Assembly (NCBI GenBank): GCA_023150835.1
Contig: JAKLKB010000007.1
Span: forward strand, 23,115-87,114
Direction: 5' to 3'
Origin: Myxococcota bacterium
GTDB taxonomy: Bacteria; Myxococcota_C; UBA6777
Length of the DNA stretch: 64,000 nucleotides
This document shows positions 55,088-62,749 of the stretch, one piece after another (position 1 is the stretch's first letter; every line of letters begins with the position of its first letter). The notes beneath the pieces were generated by a model. It saw only the letters and a list, made by a program, of their open reading frames with translations, ran no database searches and was not told the DNA's origin. The position numbers and the translations under genes are program-made.

Positions 55088-55603
55088 CTAACGCCGCGCC
55101 TTACGATCAATCTGAAGCGCAGCGGAAACAGCCTCCACCAACTTCGCCGCCTCAGGATCATAGACATAGTCGGTAATCGTTCCGTCCTTGATGCGATCGA
55201 CGACCTCATCGATCACAAACAAAGGAACGAGGAACCATTCTTGGGGCTGCGCTGGATGACCGAAGCGGTCGTTGATGGTAATGTCCGATCGGGCTGGCGC
55301 AAGCAGCCTGTGGAATAGGCTCTCCATACGAGTGCGGTTAATTCCTGCAAGCTTGTAGATCGCTACTACTTGGACTTTTGCTAAAAGATAATGTGTTGGG
55401 CGCTTGGACTTGCCAGCGAGAGCGAGCGCGAAACCTTCCCTTGCGTCGGTCTTTCCGAACAAATCGAAGCGGTGTTCTCCTGAAACCTCCTGCCCTTCGG
55501 AAAGTGAACATGCTTGCCCGCGTATCTCCCCTTGCCTCCGAATTCCACGAACATTCTCACGCGATTCTTTCCTGAAACGCCCTGCCCTTCGGGGTTTGAA
55601 CAT
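55088..55603 (-). pseudogene. C-terminal remnant of a GIY-YIG (T5orf172-like) nuclease gene, N-terminus replaced by repeats
   Basis: The last 100 residues (from about 55390 down) read PTHYLLAKVQVVAIYKLAG, MESLFHRLLAPARSDITI and QPQEWFLVPLFVIDEVVDRI. This matches the second half of GIY-YIG/T5orf172 proteins, where an EWF-x-VPL block ends the domain. The first half, with the GIY/KIG catalytic segment, is absent. Upstream in the same frame the sequence is made of the 91-bp repeat units, giving SEGQEVSGEHRFDLFGKTD. I read this as a gene truncated by recombination or insertion at about 55390-55450. A short expressed protein from an internal start cannot be excluded. The remnant ends 26 bases before the VanY-like gene start on the same strand. 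Confidence 0.6.
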
Positions 55604-55633
55604 CCAGCGCGAAATAGTCTTCTTGCTTCGAAA
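55452..55633 (-). repeat. 91-bp direct repeats at the island edge (units u1, u2)
   Basis: Two adjacent units of 91 bp (55452-55542 and 55543-55633) share cctgaaac, cctgcccttcgg, a TGAACAT block and a final cttgc-tccgaa. Related units occur at 55958, near 58305 and near 58450. The minus strand can read as CSLSEGQEVSGEHRFDLF-like peptides, without a sustained frame across units. Confidence 0.75.
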
Positions 55634-55700
55634 CCTCCCGACTTGCCTACGCTTTGGAAGAAGTTAGCTTACGCAATAAACGAACTTACCAAAATATTGC

Positions 55701-55728
55701 TTGACATCAAAACAACTTTAATTACAAT
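55701..55728 (+). promoter_or_regulatory. promoter-like sequence in the island flank
   Basis: TTGACA (55701-55706) and TACAAT (55723-55728) with 16 bases between. The match to the sigma-70 consensus is strong, but no gene starts within 400 bases, and AT-rich DNA gives chance hits. Confidence 0.35.
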
Positions 55729-55957
55729 GTAAAAGCTTTATTTTTTTACTAGACATTAAAAATAAAAGAAAAGGAATTTAATTTGATTGGGTATACCTAT
55801 TCTTATTGATAGTACCCATTTTTATCGTTCGACTATATCAAATTAAAGGAATTTTTCTTCTTTTTGTCGAATTATTTTTCATAATGCTTCCTTTGCTATT
55901 TGTTCATTTTTATGAGTTACTTACACCTGCTCTAAAACATACAGCAGAGCCTTTGCA

Positions 55958-56049
55958 TTCCACGAACAATTCAAACCGAATATCGCTTGAAACTTCCTGC
56001 CCTTCGGAGTTTGAACAGATTTTTCTGCGTTGTTCTTTTTGCCTCCGCA
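55958..56049 (-). repeat. 91-bp repeat unit u3
   Basis: Begins ttccacgaacaattcaaacc, contains TGAAACTTCCTGCCCTTCGG and gtttgaaca and ends ttgcctccgca, matching units u1 and u2. It lies between the truncated GIY-YIG gene and the restriction-modification operon. Confidence 0.75.
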
Positions 56050-56132
56050 TCAATCTGGTGCTCTTGTCGTTGTTGTTTTCGTCAATTTTCAACGTTAAGA
56101 TAGCAACAAAATAATCATCTCTCAAAAAATCC

Positions 56133-56162
56133 TTGACAGCAGAACGGCTCTTGGTGTAAAGA
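56133..56162 (+). promoter_or_regulatory. candidate promoter of the restriction-modification operon
   Basis: TTGACA (56133-56138) and TAAAGA (56157-56162), 18 bases apart, end 63 bases before the EVE gene. The -10 element is imperfect, so this is only a candidate. Confidence 0.4.
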
Positions 56163-56225
56163 TGCCCGGAGAAGCTGATGTTGATTCCTTAACAAAGAAC
56201 AAACAAAAATGAAGCAAGGCTCGAT

Positions 56226-56651
56226 ATGAAATTTTGGATACTTAGCACCAATCAAGACAATTTAGATATTACTTTAAAATATAAAGTTTTTGGACTTTCT
56301 TCAAAAAAAAGAGCTTCTTTTAACAAAATACAGCAAGAAGATAACGTCGCTTTTTATGTCAGCAGAAAATCAAATGAAAAAACAAGCTTTCAAATTCAAA
56401 AATTTCTTTGCTTGGCTTCAGTCAAAGAAAAGCACGAAAGTGACCAAATTTTATGGAAACAGGAAGAAGATACATTTCCTCTAAGATTAGTTCTAGGTGA
56501 GATAAAAAAAACAGATATTTTAGCTCCTCCTCTCATTTGTGATTTTTCCGTTGTCAAAAATCCCCTTTACTGGATGTTGCCTTTCCGATCTGGTGTGACT
56601 GAGATATCACAAACAGACTGGTCTTTGTTGCTCGATGCCATGAAAGGTTGA
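56226..56651 (+). CDS. EVE/PUA-like domain protein of an R-M operon
   Basis: Protein of 141 residues with the look of an EVE domain: MKFWILSTNQDN at the start (EVE proteins begin with a YW-type strand), KIQQEDNVAFYVSRKSN corresponding to the GDxVVFYVS strand, and PLYWMLPFRSGVTEISQTDW near the end, where the family ends in a Ser-x-x-Asp-Trp-like block. EVE domains bind modified bases or RNA and are frequent neighbours of restriction and methylation genes. The ATG at 56226 has AAGG 7 bases upstream. The gene lies 3 bases before the methyltransferase gene and is the first of a three-gene operon. Its GC content is much lower than that of the surrounding chromosome. Confidence 0.7.
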   Translation: MKFWILSTNQDNLDITLKYKVFGLSSKKRASFNKIQQEDNVAFYVSRKSNEKTSFQIQKFLCLASVKEKHESDQILWKQEEDTFPLRLVLGEIKKTDILAPPLICDFSVVKNPLYWMLPFRSGVTEISQTDWSLLLDAMKG

Positions 56652-56654
56652 AAC

Positions 56655-57455
56655 ATGATGAATAACTTACAAAATTTTATGAATCAAATAATTTGCGGCG
56701 ATTGCCTCGATATAATGAAACAAATGCCATCCAATTCAGTGGATCTAGTTGTCACAAGTCCGCCATATAATTTAAAAAATTCAACCGGAAATGGAATGAA
56801 AGATGGCAGAGGTGGCAAATGGTCAAATGCTGCTCTTATCGAAGGTTATAGTCACTACGACGATAACCTGCCACACGAAGAATATGTCGAATGGCAAAGA
56901 CAGTGCATTAATGAAATGATGAGAATTTTACATGAAGATGGAGCTATATTCTACAACCACAAATGGCGAGTTCAAGGCGGCTTATTGCAAGACCGGCATG
57001 ATATTGTATCAGGTTTTCCCGTAAGACAAATTATTATTTGGAAAAGAAAAGGAGGAATAAATTTTAATAAAGGATATTTTCTTCCCACATACGAAGTGAT
57101 ATATTTGATTGCAAAAAAGGGATTTGAATTAGCGCCGAAAGCAAATAGTGTTGGAGATGTTTGGGAATTCACACAAGAATTAAACAATGAACATCCTGCT
57201 CCATTTCCGTTGGCCTTACCCGAACGGTGTATTTCATCTACTCTTGCAAAAACAATATTGGATCCCTTTTCGGGTTCTGGAACAACTGCTCTGGCAGCCA
57301 AAAAACTGGGACGTAACTTCATCGGAATCGAAATATCACCGCTGTACTGCGAATCTTCTAAGAAAAGATTAGCTTCTGGCTCTTCCACCTTCGAGTTGAC
57401 TTCTACTGAAGAACCACAGAAGGCTCAGCTCTCTTTACTGGACATGGGAAAATGA
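56655..57455 (+). CDS. site-specific DNA methyltransferase (N4-cytosine or N6-adenine type)
   Basis: DNA amino-methyltransferase of 266 residues. Motif IV, the catalytic TSPPYN, comes early (about 34-39), and motif I, the AdoMet-binding DPFSGSGTT, comes late (about 205-213), followed by GRNFIGIEI; this order defines the beta class. SPPY fits either N4-cytosine or N6-adenine methylation. Since the next gene is an MvaI/BcnI-like nuclease, whose known members cut CC(N)GG-type sites protected by cytosine methylation, N4-cytosine is my inference. Two ATGs (56655, 56658) follow AAAGG. The restriction nuclease gene starts 1 base after its stop, so they form one operon. Confidence 0.92.
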   Translation: MMNNLQNFMNQIICGDCLDIMKQMPSNSVDLVVTSPPYNLKNSTGNGMKDGRGGKWSNAALIEGYSHYDDNLPHEEYVEWQRQCINEMMRILHEDGAIFYNHKWRVQGGLLQDRHDIVSGFPVRQIIIWKRKGGINFNKGYFLPTYEVIYLIAKKGFELAPKANSVGDVWEFTQELNNEHPAPFPLALPERCISSTLAKTILDPFSGSGTTALAAKKLGRNFIGIEISPLYCESSKKRLASGSSTFELTSTEEPQKAQLSLLDMGK

Positions 57456-57456
57456 A

Positions 57457-58245
57457 ATGAAAACCTATACAAAAGAAAGCTTGATTCAGGAATTACAACA
57501 AATTCGGGAAATTGGATGGCACGAAAGTATCAGAACAGGAAAAGGCAGAAATGATGGATCTGTGGGGAATACCTTAGAACAGCTTTTGGGAATAGAAGAA
57601 AATAACCTGCCTATCCCCAACGCTTCTGAGTGGGAGCTAAAAGCCCAAAGAATCAACACTAGCAGCCTTACAACATTGTTCCATATGGAGCCTTCGCCTA
57701 GAGCTTTAAAATTCATTCCTTCTATTCTTTTGCCTATTTATGGTTGGGAACATCAAGAAGCTGGTGAGAAACATTCGAAAGCAGAAAAAAGCTTCCGCCA
57801 AACAATTAACGCGAATAGCTTTTCTAGTAGAGGCTTTTCTGTGTTTGTGAATAGAGAGGAAGAAAAAATAGAAATTATATTTGATTCTGAACGTGTTGAT
57901 GAATCGCATCAGGGATGGCTGAGTGAAGTGATTGAAAAAGGAGGAAAAACACTTCCAGAAACTCCATATTGGGGATTCAAAGACATTTTTCACAAAGTAG
58001 GCTCTAAACTCCATAATTGCTTTTTTATACAAGCTGAATCAAAGCAAGAAAATAATAAAGAATATTTTTATTATAAAAATATTTTAATGTTGAAAAACAT
58101 TTCTTTAGAAAAATTTATTGATGCAATAGAAAGTGGTTATCTATATATTGATTTTGATGCTCGTACTGGCCATAATCATGGAACAAAATTTCGTATACGA
58201 GAGAAAAGTATTCCCGATTTATACGAGACCTCGATCTCTTATTAA
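57457..58245 (+). CDS. MvaI/BcnI-like type II restriction endonuclease
   Basis: Restriction enzyme of 262 residues. IREIGWHESIRTG, GSVGNTLEQLLGIEENNLPI, EWELKAQR, then SFRQTINANSF and HNHGTKFRIRE correspond to MvaI-type proteins, which act as monomers on CCWGG, CCSGG or similar sites. ELK in EWELKAQ is the E-x-K of the catalytic site. In the alignment I can make from memory, the Asp five residues before that Glu is Asn here (PNASEW); this may be normal for a subfamily or may reduce activity. Last gene of the EVE-methyltransferase-nuclease operon, one base after the methyltransferase stop. AT-rich and probably horizontally acquired. Confidence 0.85.
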   Translation: MKTYTKESLIQELQQIREIGWHESIRTGKGRNDGSVGNTLEQLLGIEENNLPIPNASEWELKAQRINTSSLTTLFHMEPSPRALKFIPSILLPIYGWEHQEAGEKHSKAEKSFRQTINANSFSSRGFSVFVNREEEKIEIIFDSERVDESHQGWLSEVIEKGGKTLPETPYWGFKDIFHKVGSKLHNCFFIQAESKQENNKEYFYYKNILMLKNISLEKFIDAIESGYLYIDFDARTGHNHGTKFRIREKSIPDLYETSISY

Positions 58246-58605
58246 AGCAAGTTCTTTTGAGTTTCAAACATTCTATCGTTGTCCTCATCCCACCAAATAT
58301 TCCAACGTACTCTGCTCCCCAAACCTCGCGCCCTTTGGGAGGTGAATATCTCACATCTCATTGTTTCTGCAATTTCAAACACTTACCACAACGCTAAAGC
58401 AAAAAGTTTGAGCATTTAGGCTCGCCACAGCGAGTGAAGATTCATCGATTGTGTCGGTCTTTCCAAATATTTCAAACGAATCACCAAAAGTCTTTGAATA
58501 TTAAGCAGCTACAAAAATCTTGCTAAAACCTCTTGATTTTTGTTGTGCGTCTTGTAAATTTTATGTTTCAACTTTTGCCACCCTGACAGCGAGGCTTGTT
58601 GCACG
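58246..58605. other. AT-rich gap between the nuclease and the Dam-like methyltransferase
   Basis: 360 bases with no gene. It contains the hairpin CCCAAA/TTTGGG at about 58312-58335 within a degenerate repeat unit (u4), and a partial unit (u5) at about 58450-58500 beginning tgtcggtctttcc. The arrangement suggests a separate insertion event for the next gene. Confidence 0.6.
58309..58500 (-). repeat. degenerate copies of the 91-bp unit (u4, u5)
   Basis: u4 (58309-58345) keeps aaacctc, gcccttt and aggtgaa. u5 (about 58450-58500) keeps tgtcggtctttcc, which precedes unit u1 as cgtcggtctttcc. They are clearly weaker than u1-u3. Confidence 0.5.
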
Positions 58606-59709
58606 TTGATATTGTCAAAACAAATTTCTCTATTTGAGCAACCAGCAGAACAAGTTTCTGTGAAAGACTTTTCACAACCGTCTTCTAAAAAGTTTCCAAA
58701 AACGCGGTACCAAGGAAGCAAATACAAACTGTTGCCGTGGTTAAAAGAAAATTTGGAACGAATTGATTTTGCAACAGTTTTGGACGCATTTGGAGGAACA
58801 GGTTCCGTTTCATTCCTCTTCAAACAGATGGGAAAAACAGTTTACTACAACGATATACTGCAATTTAATTTTCTTACTGGAAAAGCTCTCATCGAAAACA
58901 ACATTGAAACGTTGAACACAAACGACATTTCTCTTTTGGTATCGAAAGATGCTAATTTCTCTTATTTAAACTTTATAGAATCGACATTTCCGGACATTTA
59001 CTACACAAACGAAGAGAATCAATGGCTTGATATTTTACTGCAAAATATTTCAAAATTAAAAAACGAATACAAACAAGCTCTTGCTTTTTGGGCATTATTT
59101 CAATCATGTATTATCAAACGACCTTACAACCTCTTTCATAGAAAAAATTTGTATGTTCGAACCTCTGAGGTAAAAAGATCTTTTGGAAACAAAAAAACTT
59201 GGGATACTCCTTTTGAGCAGCATTTTTTCAAGTTTATAAAAGAAGCGAATCAAGCGATACTTGATAACAAAAAACGAAACAAAGCCTACAACCAAGACGC
59301 CCAACAATTAAACCTTTCCCCTGATTTAGTATATATTGATCCTCCTTATATTCCAGCAAAAGGCACATTAACTTTCTATCGAGACTTCTATCATTTTTTG
59401 GAAGGAATGACTGACTATCATAATTGGCCAAAATATATTGATTTTGAATCGAAACATAAAAAACTTTTTTCGATTTCTTCACCTTGGGAGAATAAAGAGA
59501 ATATCACTTTCGCATTCAAGGAACTTCTCGAAAAATATAAAGATTCTATCCTCGCAATTTCTTATCGAATTGATGGGATTCCTAGTATCGAAGAAATAAA
59601 AAAAGCATTATCCTATTTAAATAAAAAGGTGACTGTACAAGAAATCGACTACAAATACGTTCTGTCTACAAAAAGCGACAGCAAAGAAGTACTCATCATC
59701 GCGGAGTAA
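58606..59709 (+). CDS. Dam-like (D12 class) DNA adenine methyltransferase
   Basis: N6-adenine methyltransferase of 367 residues of the alpha class. TRYQGSKYKLLPWL (about 33-46) is the Dam-type N-terminal motif. VLDAFGGTGSVSFLF is the AdoMet-binding motif I. DPPYIP (about 245-250) is the catalytic motif IV, and RDFYHFLEG follows it. The frame starts with a TTG at 58606; another TTG at 58612 and a GTG at residue 19 are possible, and no ATG exists upstream of the conserved part. It lies 360 bases after the restriction gene, so it may be an additional or orphan methyltransferase. A perfect hairpin follows its stop. Confidence 0.9.
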   Translation: MILSKQISLFEQPAEQVSVKDFSQPSSKKFPKTRYQGSKYKLLPWLKENLERIDFATVLDAFGGTGSVSFLFKQMGKTVYYNDILQFNFLTGKALIENNIETLNTNDISLLVSKDANFSYLNFIESTFPDIYYTNEENQWLDILLQNISKLKNEYKQALAFWALFQSCIIKRPYNLFHRKNLYVRTSEVKRSFGNKKTWDTPFEQHFFKFIKEANQAILDNKKRNKAYNQDAQQLNLSPDLVYIDPPYIPAKGTLTFYRDFYHFLEGMTDYHNWPKYIDFESKHKKLFSISSPWENKENITFAFKELLEKYKDSILAISYRIDGIPSIEEIKKALSYLNKKVTVQEIDYKYVLSTKSDSKEVLIIAE

Positions 59710-59715
59710 AGAGAT

Positions 59716-59757
59716 GGGCTCATGTTGTGTTAAGACCTCAAAACACAACATGAGCCC
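59716..59757 (+). terminator. 16-bp perfect inverted repeat after the methyltransferase gene
   Basis: GGGCTCATGTTGTGTT (59716-59731) pairs perfectly with 59742-59757 around a 10-base loop, 6 bases after the stop codon. No T-run follows, so it may be a Rho-dependent end, an mRNA stabiliser or an island boundary. Confidence 0.65.
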
Positions 59758-59863
59758 CTTGCAAAACAACAAGGCGGTTATTCTAGGTTTCTCTTTATCA
59801 ATTGCGTCGCTCCTATGGAAAAAGCACTTGCGTTCCTCCTGACCGCGTGCTATCTCTTCACTT

Positions 59864-59895
59864 ACCGAACGGTCAGTTTTAAGAGACCGACTGGT
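59864..59895 (+). promoter_or_regulatory. tandem TetR-type operators before the TetR gene
   Basis: ACCGAACGGTCAGT (59864-59877) and ACCGACTGGT (59886-59895) are pseudo-palindromes of the ACCG-CGGT kind used by many TetR/FadR-like repressors. Their centres are 20 bases, two helical turns, apart. TTAATA just after the second may be the -10 box, so binding would be autorepressive. Confidence 0.55.
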
Positions 59896-59932
59896 TAATA
59901 CACAACGAAGCATATGAAAACAAAAGGAGATC

Positions 59933-60580
59933 GTGTTGTCAGGAGACGCACGAGAGCAAGTGATCAAGATCGCGATGCGATGTTTTGCGGCCCAAGGATA
60001 CGAAGGGACTTCACTACAGTGGATCGCCGAAGAGATGGGTGTGACGAAGTCTGCGATCTTGCATCATTTTTCGAGCAAAGAGCAGTTGCGGATGGCGGTA
60101 TTGTCGTCGATCTTGGCGCATTGGAAAGAGACATTACCTCGGGTGCTGTTGGCGGCGACGGCGGCGAGTCGGCGTTTTGATGCGGTATTTGATGCGTTGT
60201 ACAGTTTTTTTTCGGAAGATCCGGATCGTGCGAAGTTGATCTTGCGCGAGACGATGGATCGCCCGGAAGAGACGAAGGTGTTGTTGCGAGAGCAAGTGCG
60301 GACGTGGCTGGATGTGATCGCGGCCTATATTCGGGAAGGTCAAGAAAAAGGCCGGCATCATGGGGACGTGGATGCGGATCTGTACGTATTTTTGATCTTG
60401 CGCTGCGTGTTGGCCGTCACAGCTTCGGTCGGATTATCCGAGGCTTTGTACGGATCTGACGCCGCACAACGCCAAGCCCGCGAGATGGCGCGTATCGCCA
60501 AGATCAGCCTGTTTCGCCAAGCCGACGAAAGCGAACGCGAGAACACATACGCCAAAGGGCGCGAGGTCGATCCGCCGTAG
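59933..60580 (+). CDS. TetR family transcriptional regulator
   Basis: Repressor of 215 residues. Residues about 8-55 form the TetR helix-turn-helix: REQVIKIAMRCFAAQGYEGT followed by SLQWIAEEMGVTKSAILHHF. The rest is an all-helical ligand-binding and dimerisation domain. The start is a GTG at 59933 with AAAAGGAG 5-6 bases upstream; a TTG follows at 59936. Operator-like palindromes precede it, so it is probably autoregulated. Its genomic neighbour is an acyl-CoA dehydrogenase gene, so a fatty-acyl-CoA ligand is a plausible inference, although an R2 repeat lies between them. Confidence 0.92.
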   Translation: MLSGDAREQVIKIAMRCFAAQGYEGTSLQWIAEEMGVTKSAILHHFSSKEQLRMAVLSSILAHWKETLPRVLLAATAASRRFDAVFDALYSFFSEDPDRAKLILRETMDRPEETKVLLREQVRTWLDVIAAYIREGQEKGRHHGDVDADLYVFLILRCVLAVTASVGLSEALYGSDAAQRQAREMARIAKISLFRQADESERENTYAKGREVDPP

Positions 60581-60601
60581 AGGCGTATTGAGGATGTCCA
60601 A

Positions 60602-60734
60602 GGTTGAAAAACGCCGTGTTCACGGCCTTTGGAGATAGCGGCGTGGTTGGTTTGAAAAACGCCCGTTCACCCCAACAATATGGGGTCAAGGGAGCCGCGC
60701 TTCCTTGCGGGGCGTGGGGCAGCGCCCCACAAAA
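60602..60734 (-). repeat. R2 repeat, copy 6
   Basis: Begins ggttgaaaaacgccgtgttc, contains AACAATATGGGGTCAAGGG and ends with the hairpin GTGGGGCAGCGCCCCAC. It ends 27 bases before the acyl-CoA dehydrogenase start and so covers its upstream region. Confidence 0.88.
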
Positions 60735-60761
60735 GTAAAGTAAAGAAGAAAGGATTGATCG

Positions 60762-62675
60762 ATGGCGAATTTTTATACAGATAATGAAGACTTACTCTTT
60801 TATATGCGAGATGGTGTGGATTGGGCCTCGCTGGTGGAGATTACCGAGTACGGATTCCGGACTGCGGAGGGCTACAAGGATGTGAAAGAGGCGTTGGCGT
60901 CTTACCACGAGATCGCCGAGATGGTGGGGGATTTGATTGGGAACGAGTTGGCCCCACGTGCGGCCAAGATCGACGCCGAGCATCCGAGCGTGAAAGATGG
61001 CGAAGTGGTCGAAGGTCGAGCGATGCGGGATATCTTCAAAAAGATGCGCGAAGCAGAGTTGCATCGTTTGTGCTTGCCGCGAGAGTTGGGGGGATTGAAT
61101 GCCCCGCTGATGGTGTATTTTTTATGTGGCGAGATGATCGCACGTGCGGATGTTTCGTCGATGACGCACTTCTCTTTTCATGGTGGGATGGGGCTTGCGA
61201 TGTTGGCCTTTTCGATCCACGAAGGCACGACGCGATTTGATACAAAGCAAGCCCAGATCGCACAAACGCGCTTTGAAAAAGAGATCGAAGAGATCGCCAG
61301 CGGCAAAGCGTGGGGCTGTATGGATATCACAGAGCCCGACGCAGGTTCGGATATGGCGAAGTTGCGCGCACGAGCCGAACAAGATGCCGAAGGGAATTGG
61401 TACATCACGGGACAAAAGATCTTTATCACTTCGGGGCATGGGAAATATCACTTTGTGATCGCACGAACCGAACCCGCCGCACGCGAAGAAGATACATTTG
61501 CCGGACTCAAGGGGCTTTCGATGTTTCTGGTCAAAGCCTATGAAGACTTGCCGGGTGGCAAGCGCGAGCGGTATGTGACCATTGAGCGCGTCGAAGAAAA
61601 GCTCGGACATAACGGCTCTGTGACGGCTGCGCTGTCGTTTGAACGCACACCTGCGGCGTTGATCGGCAAGCGCGGTGAGGGCTTTCGCTATATGCTCACG
61701 TTGATGAACAATGCACGAGTCGGCGTAGGATTCGAGAGCATCGGCCTGATGGAAGCGGCGTATCGGATGGCTTGCGCCTATGCAGAAGAACGCCATTCGA
61801 TGGGCAAAGCCATCGGACGTCACGAGATGATCGCCGATTATCTGGACGAGATGAAAACAGATCTCCAAGCGATCCGCGCTCTTTGCGTCACCGCAGCCTA
61901 CCACGAAGAGATGTCGCAAAAGCTCCGTTTGCTCGAACGTTTCGGCGAAGAGATGAGCGAGTCCGAACGTCAGCGCGTGCGCAAAGATCAACCACGCCAC
62001 CAACGCATGGCCCGCCGCCTGACCCCCTTGCTCAAATACATCGCCGCAGAAAAGGCCGTCGATCATGCCCGTCGTGCCGTACAGATACATGGCGGAGTTG
62101 GATACACCCGCGAATACGGTGCAGAAAAGCTCCTGCGCGATGCGATGGTGCTTCCGATCTACGAAGGGACCAGCCAGATCCAATCCTTGATGGCGATGAA
62201 AGACACGCTCACGGGCATCTTGCAACACCCCCGCGAATTTGTCACACGCCAAGCCAAAGCCCGACTTCAATCCATCTCCGCCGAAGATACGCTTGTTCGG
62301 CGTGTCGCCAAGATCCAAGTGTTGTCCTTGTCAGCCCAACAGCACTTGATGACACGCACGATCTTCGCGAAGCTCAAGCAACTTCCTGAAAAGCCCTTCT
62401 CAGCGTGGTTTGAGACGCTCTCCAAAGACTGGGATCCCAAGCGAGACTTTGCGATGGCAATGCTTCATGCCGAACGACTGACGCGGATCTTGACCGATGA
62501 AGCGATCTGCGAAGTCTTGCTCGAACAAAGTCAAAAACACACCCAACGCCGCGCCCTGCTCTCGGCATGGTTGGATCGCGCAGAGACCCGATGCCGCGGG
62601 CTTTACGACGAGATCGTTTCGCTCGGAGAAGACCACCTCGCACGCTTGCAAGGCCAAGATCGGGAGGCTCAATGA
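60762..62675 (+). CDS. acyl-CoA dehydrogenase
   Basis: FAD-dependent acyl-CoA dehydrogenase of 637 residues, longer than the classical 380 and more like the FadE/DmdC-type large forms. It introduces an alpha-beta double bond into acyl-CoA. GCMDITEPDAGSDMAKL is the substrate/FAD motif, RVGVGFESIGLMEAAYRMACAYAEERHSMGK the helical FAD site, and QIHGGVGYTREYGAEKLLRDA with LPIYEGTSQIQ supplies the catalytic Glu (about residue 467). A C-terminal helical extension of about 150 residues follows. The ATG at 60762 has AAAGG upstream. The stop overlaps an ATG of a 25-codon ORF (ATGA), which in turn overlaps the MaoC-like gene, giving one coupled operon. Confidence 0.95.
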   Translation: MANFYTDNEDLLFYMRDGVDWASLVEITEYGFRTAEGYKDVKEALASYHEIAEMVGDLIGNELAPRAAKIDAEHPSVKDGEVVEGRAMRDIFKKMREAELHRLCLPRELGGLNAPLMVYFLCGEMIARADVSSMTHFSFHGGMGLAMLAFSIHEGTTRFDTKQAQIAQTRFEKEIEEIASGKAWGCMDITEPDAGSDMAKLRARAEQDAEGNWYITGQKIFITSGHGKYHFVIARTEPAAREEDTFAGLKGLSMFLVKAYEDLPGGKRERYVTIERVEEKLGHNGSVTAALSFERTPAALIGKRGEGFRYMLTLMNNARVGVGFESIGLMEAAYRMACAYAEERHSMGKAIGRHEMIADYLDEMKTDLQAIRALCVTAAYHEEMSQKLRLLERFGEEMSESERQRVRKDQPRHQRMARRLTPLLKYIAAEKAVDHARRAVQIHGGVGYTREYGAEKLLRDAMVLPIYEGTSQIQSLMAMKDTLTGILQHPREFVTRQAKARLQSISAEDTLVRRVAKIQVLSLSAQQHLMTRTIFAKLKQLPEKPFSAWFETLSKDWDPKRDFAMAMLHAERLTRILTDEAICEVLLEQSQKHTQRRALLSAWLDRAETRCRGLYDEIVSLGEDHLARLQGQDREAQ

Positions 62676-62749
62676 TCTCTCTGAACGATACACAAACGCC
62701 GATCAATCAGCCTTTTCCAGCAAGACTTCAAACGGGAGGTGCGGGATGA
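62672..62749 (+). CDS. 25-codon ORF coupling the dehydrogenase and MaoC-like genes
   Basis: MISLNDTQTPINQPFPARLQ plus five residues. Its ATG overlaps the dehydrogenase stop as ATGA, and its stop overlaps the MaoC-like ATG as ATGA. GGGAGG lies 4 bases before its start, and a second GGGAGG near its 3' end serves the next gene. The perfect fit between two coding genes argues for translation. The role could be coupling only, since the peptide has no hydrophobic stretch or motif. Too short for normal gene finders. Confidence 0.55.
   Translation: MISLNDTQTPINQPFPARLQTGGAG

Larger units (their letters stand above)
55604..56225. other. AT-rich non-coding left flank of the restriction-modification operon
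   Basis: 622 bases without a credible gene; a 102-codon plus-strand frame (55806-56114) is AT-driven and lacks family likeness. It contains the rest of unit u2, unit u3 (55958-56049) and two promoter-like sequences. Confidence 0.75.

Noticed and set aside
55806-56114. 102-codon hydrophobic ORF in the AT-rich flank
   Set aside because: Its composition follows the AT-rich DNA, it overlaps repeat unit u3, and it has no clear start signal or family.
55452-58500. Integron with attC sites
   Set aside because: The repeats are about 91 bp and can fold, but the core does not fit GTTRRRY, and no integrase gene is in the window.
59815-59898. 27-codon ORF upstream of the TetR gene
   Set aside because: No Shine-Dalgarno sequence, and it overlaps the operator palindromes; probably chance.
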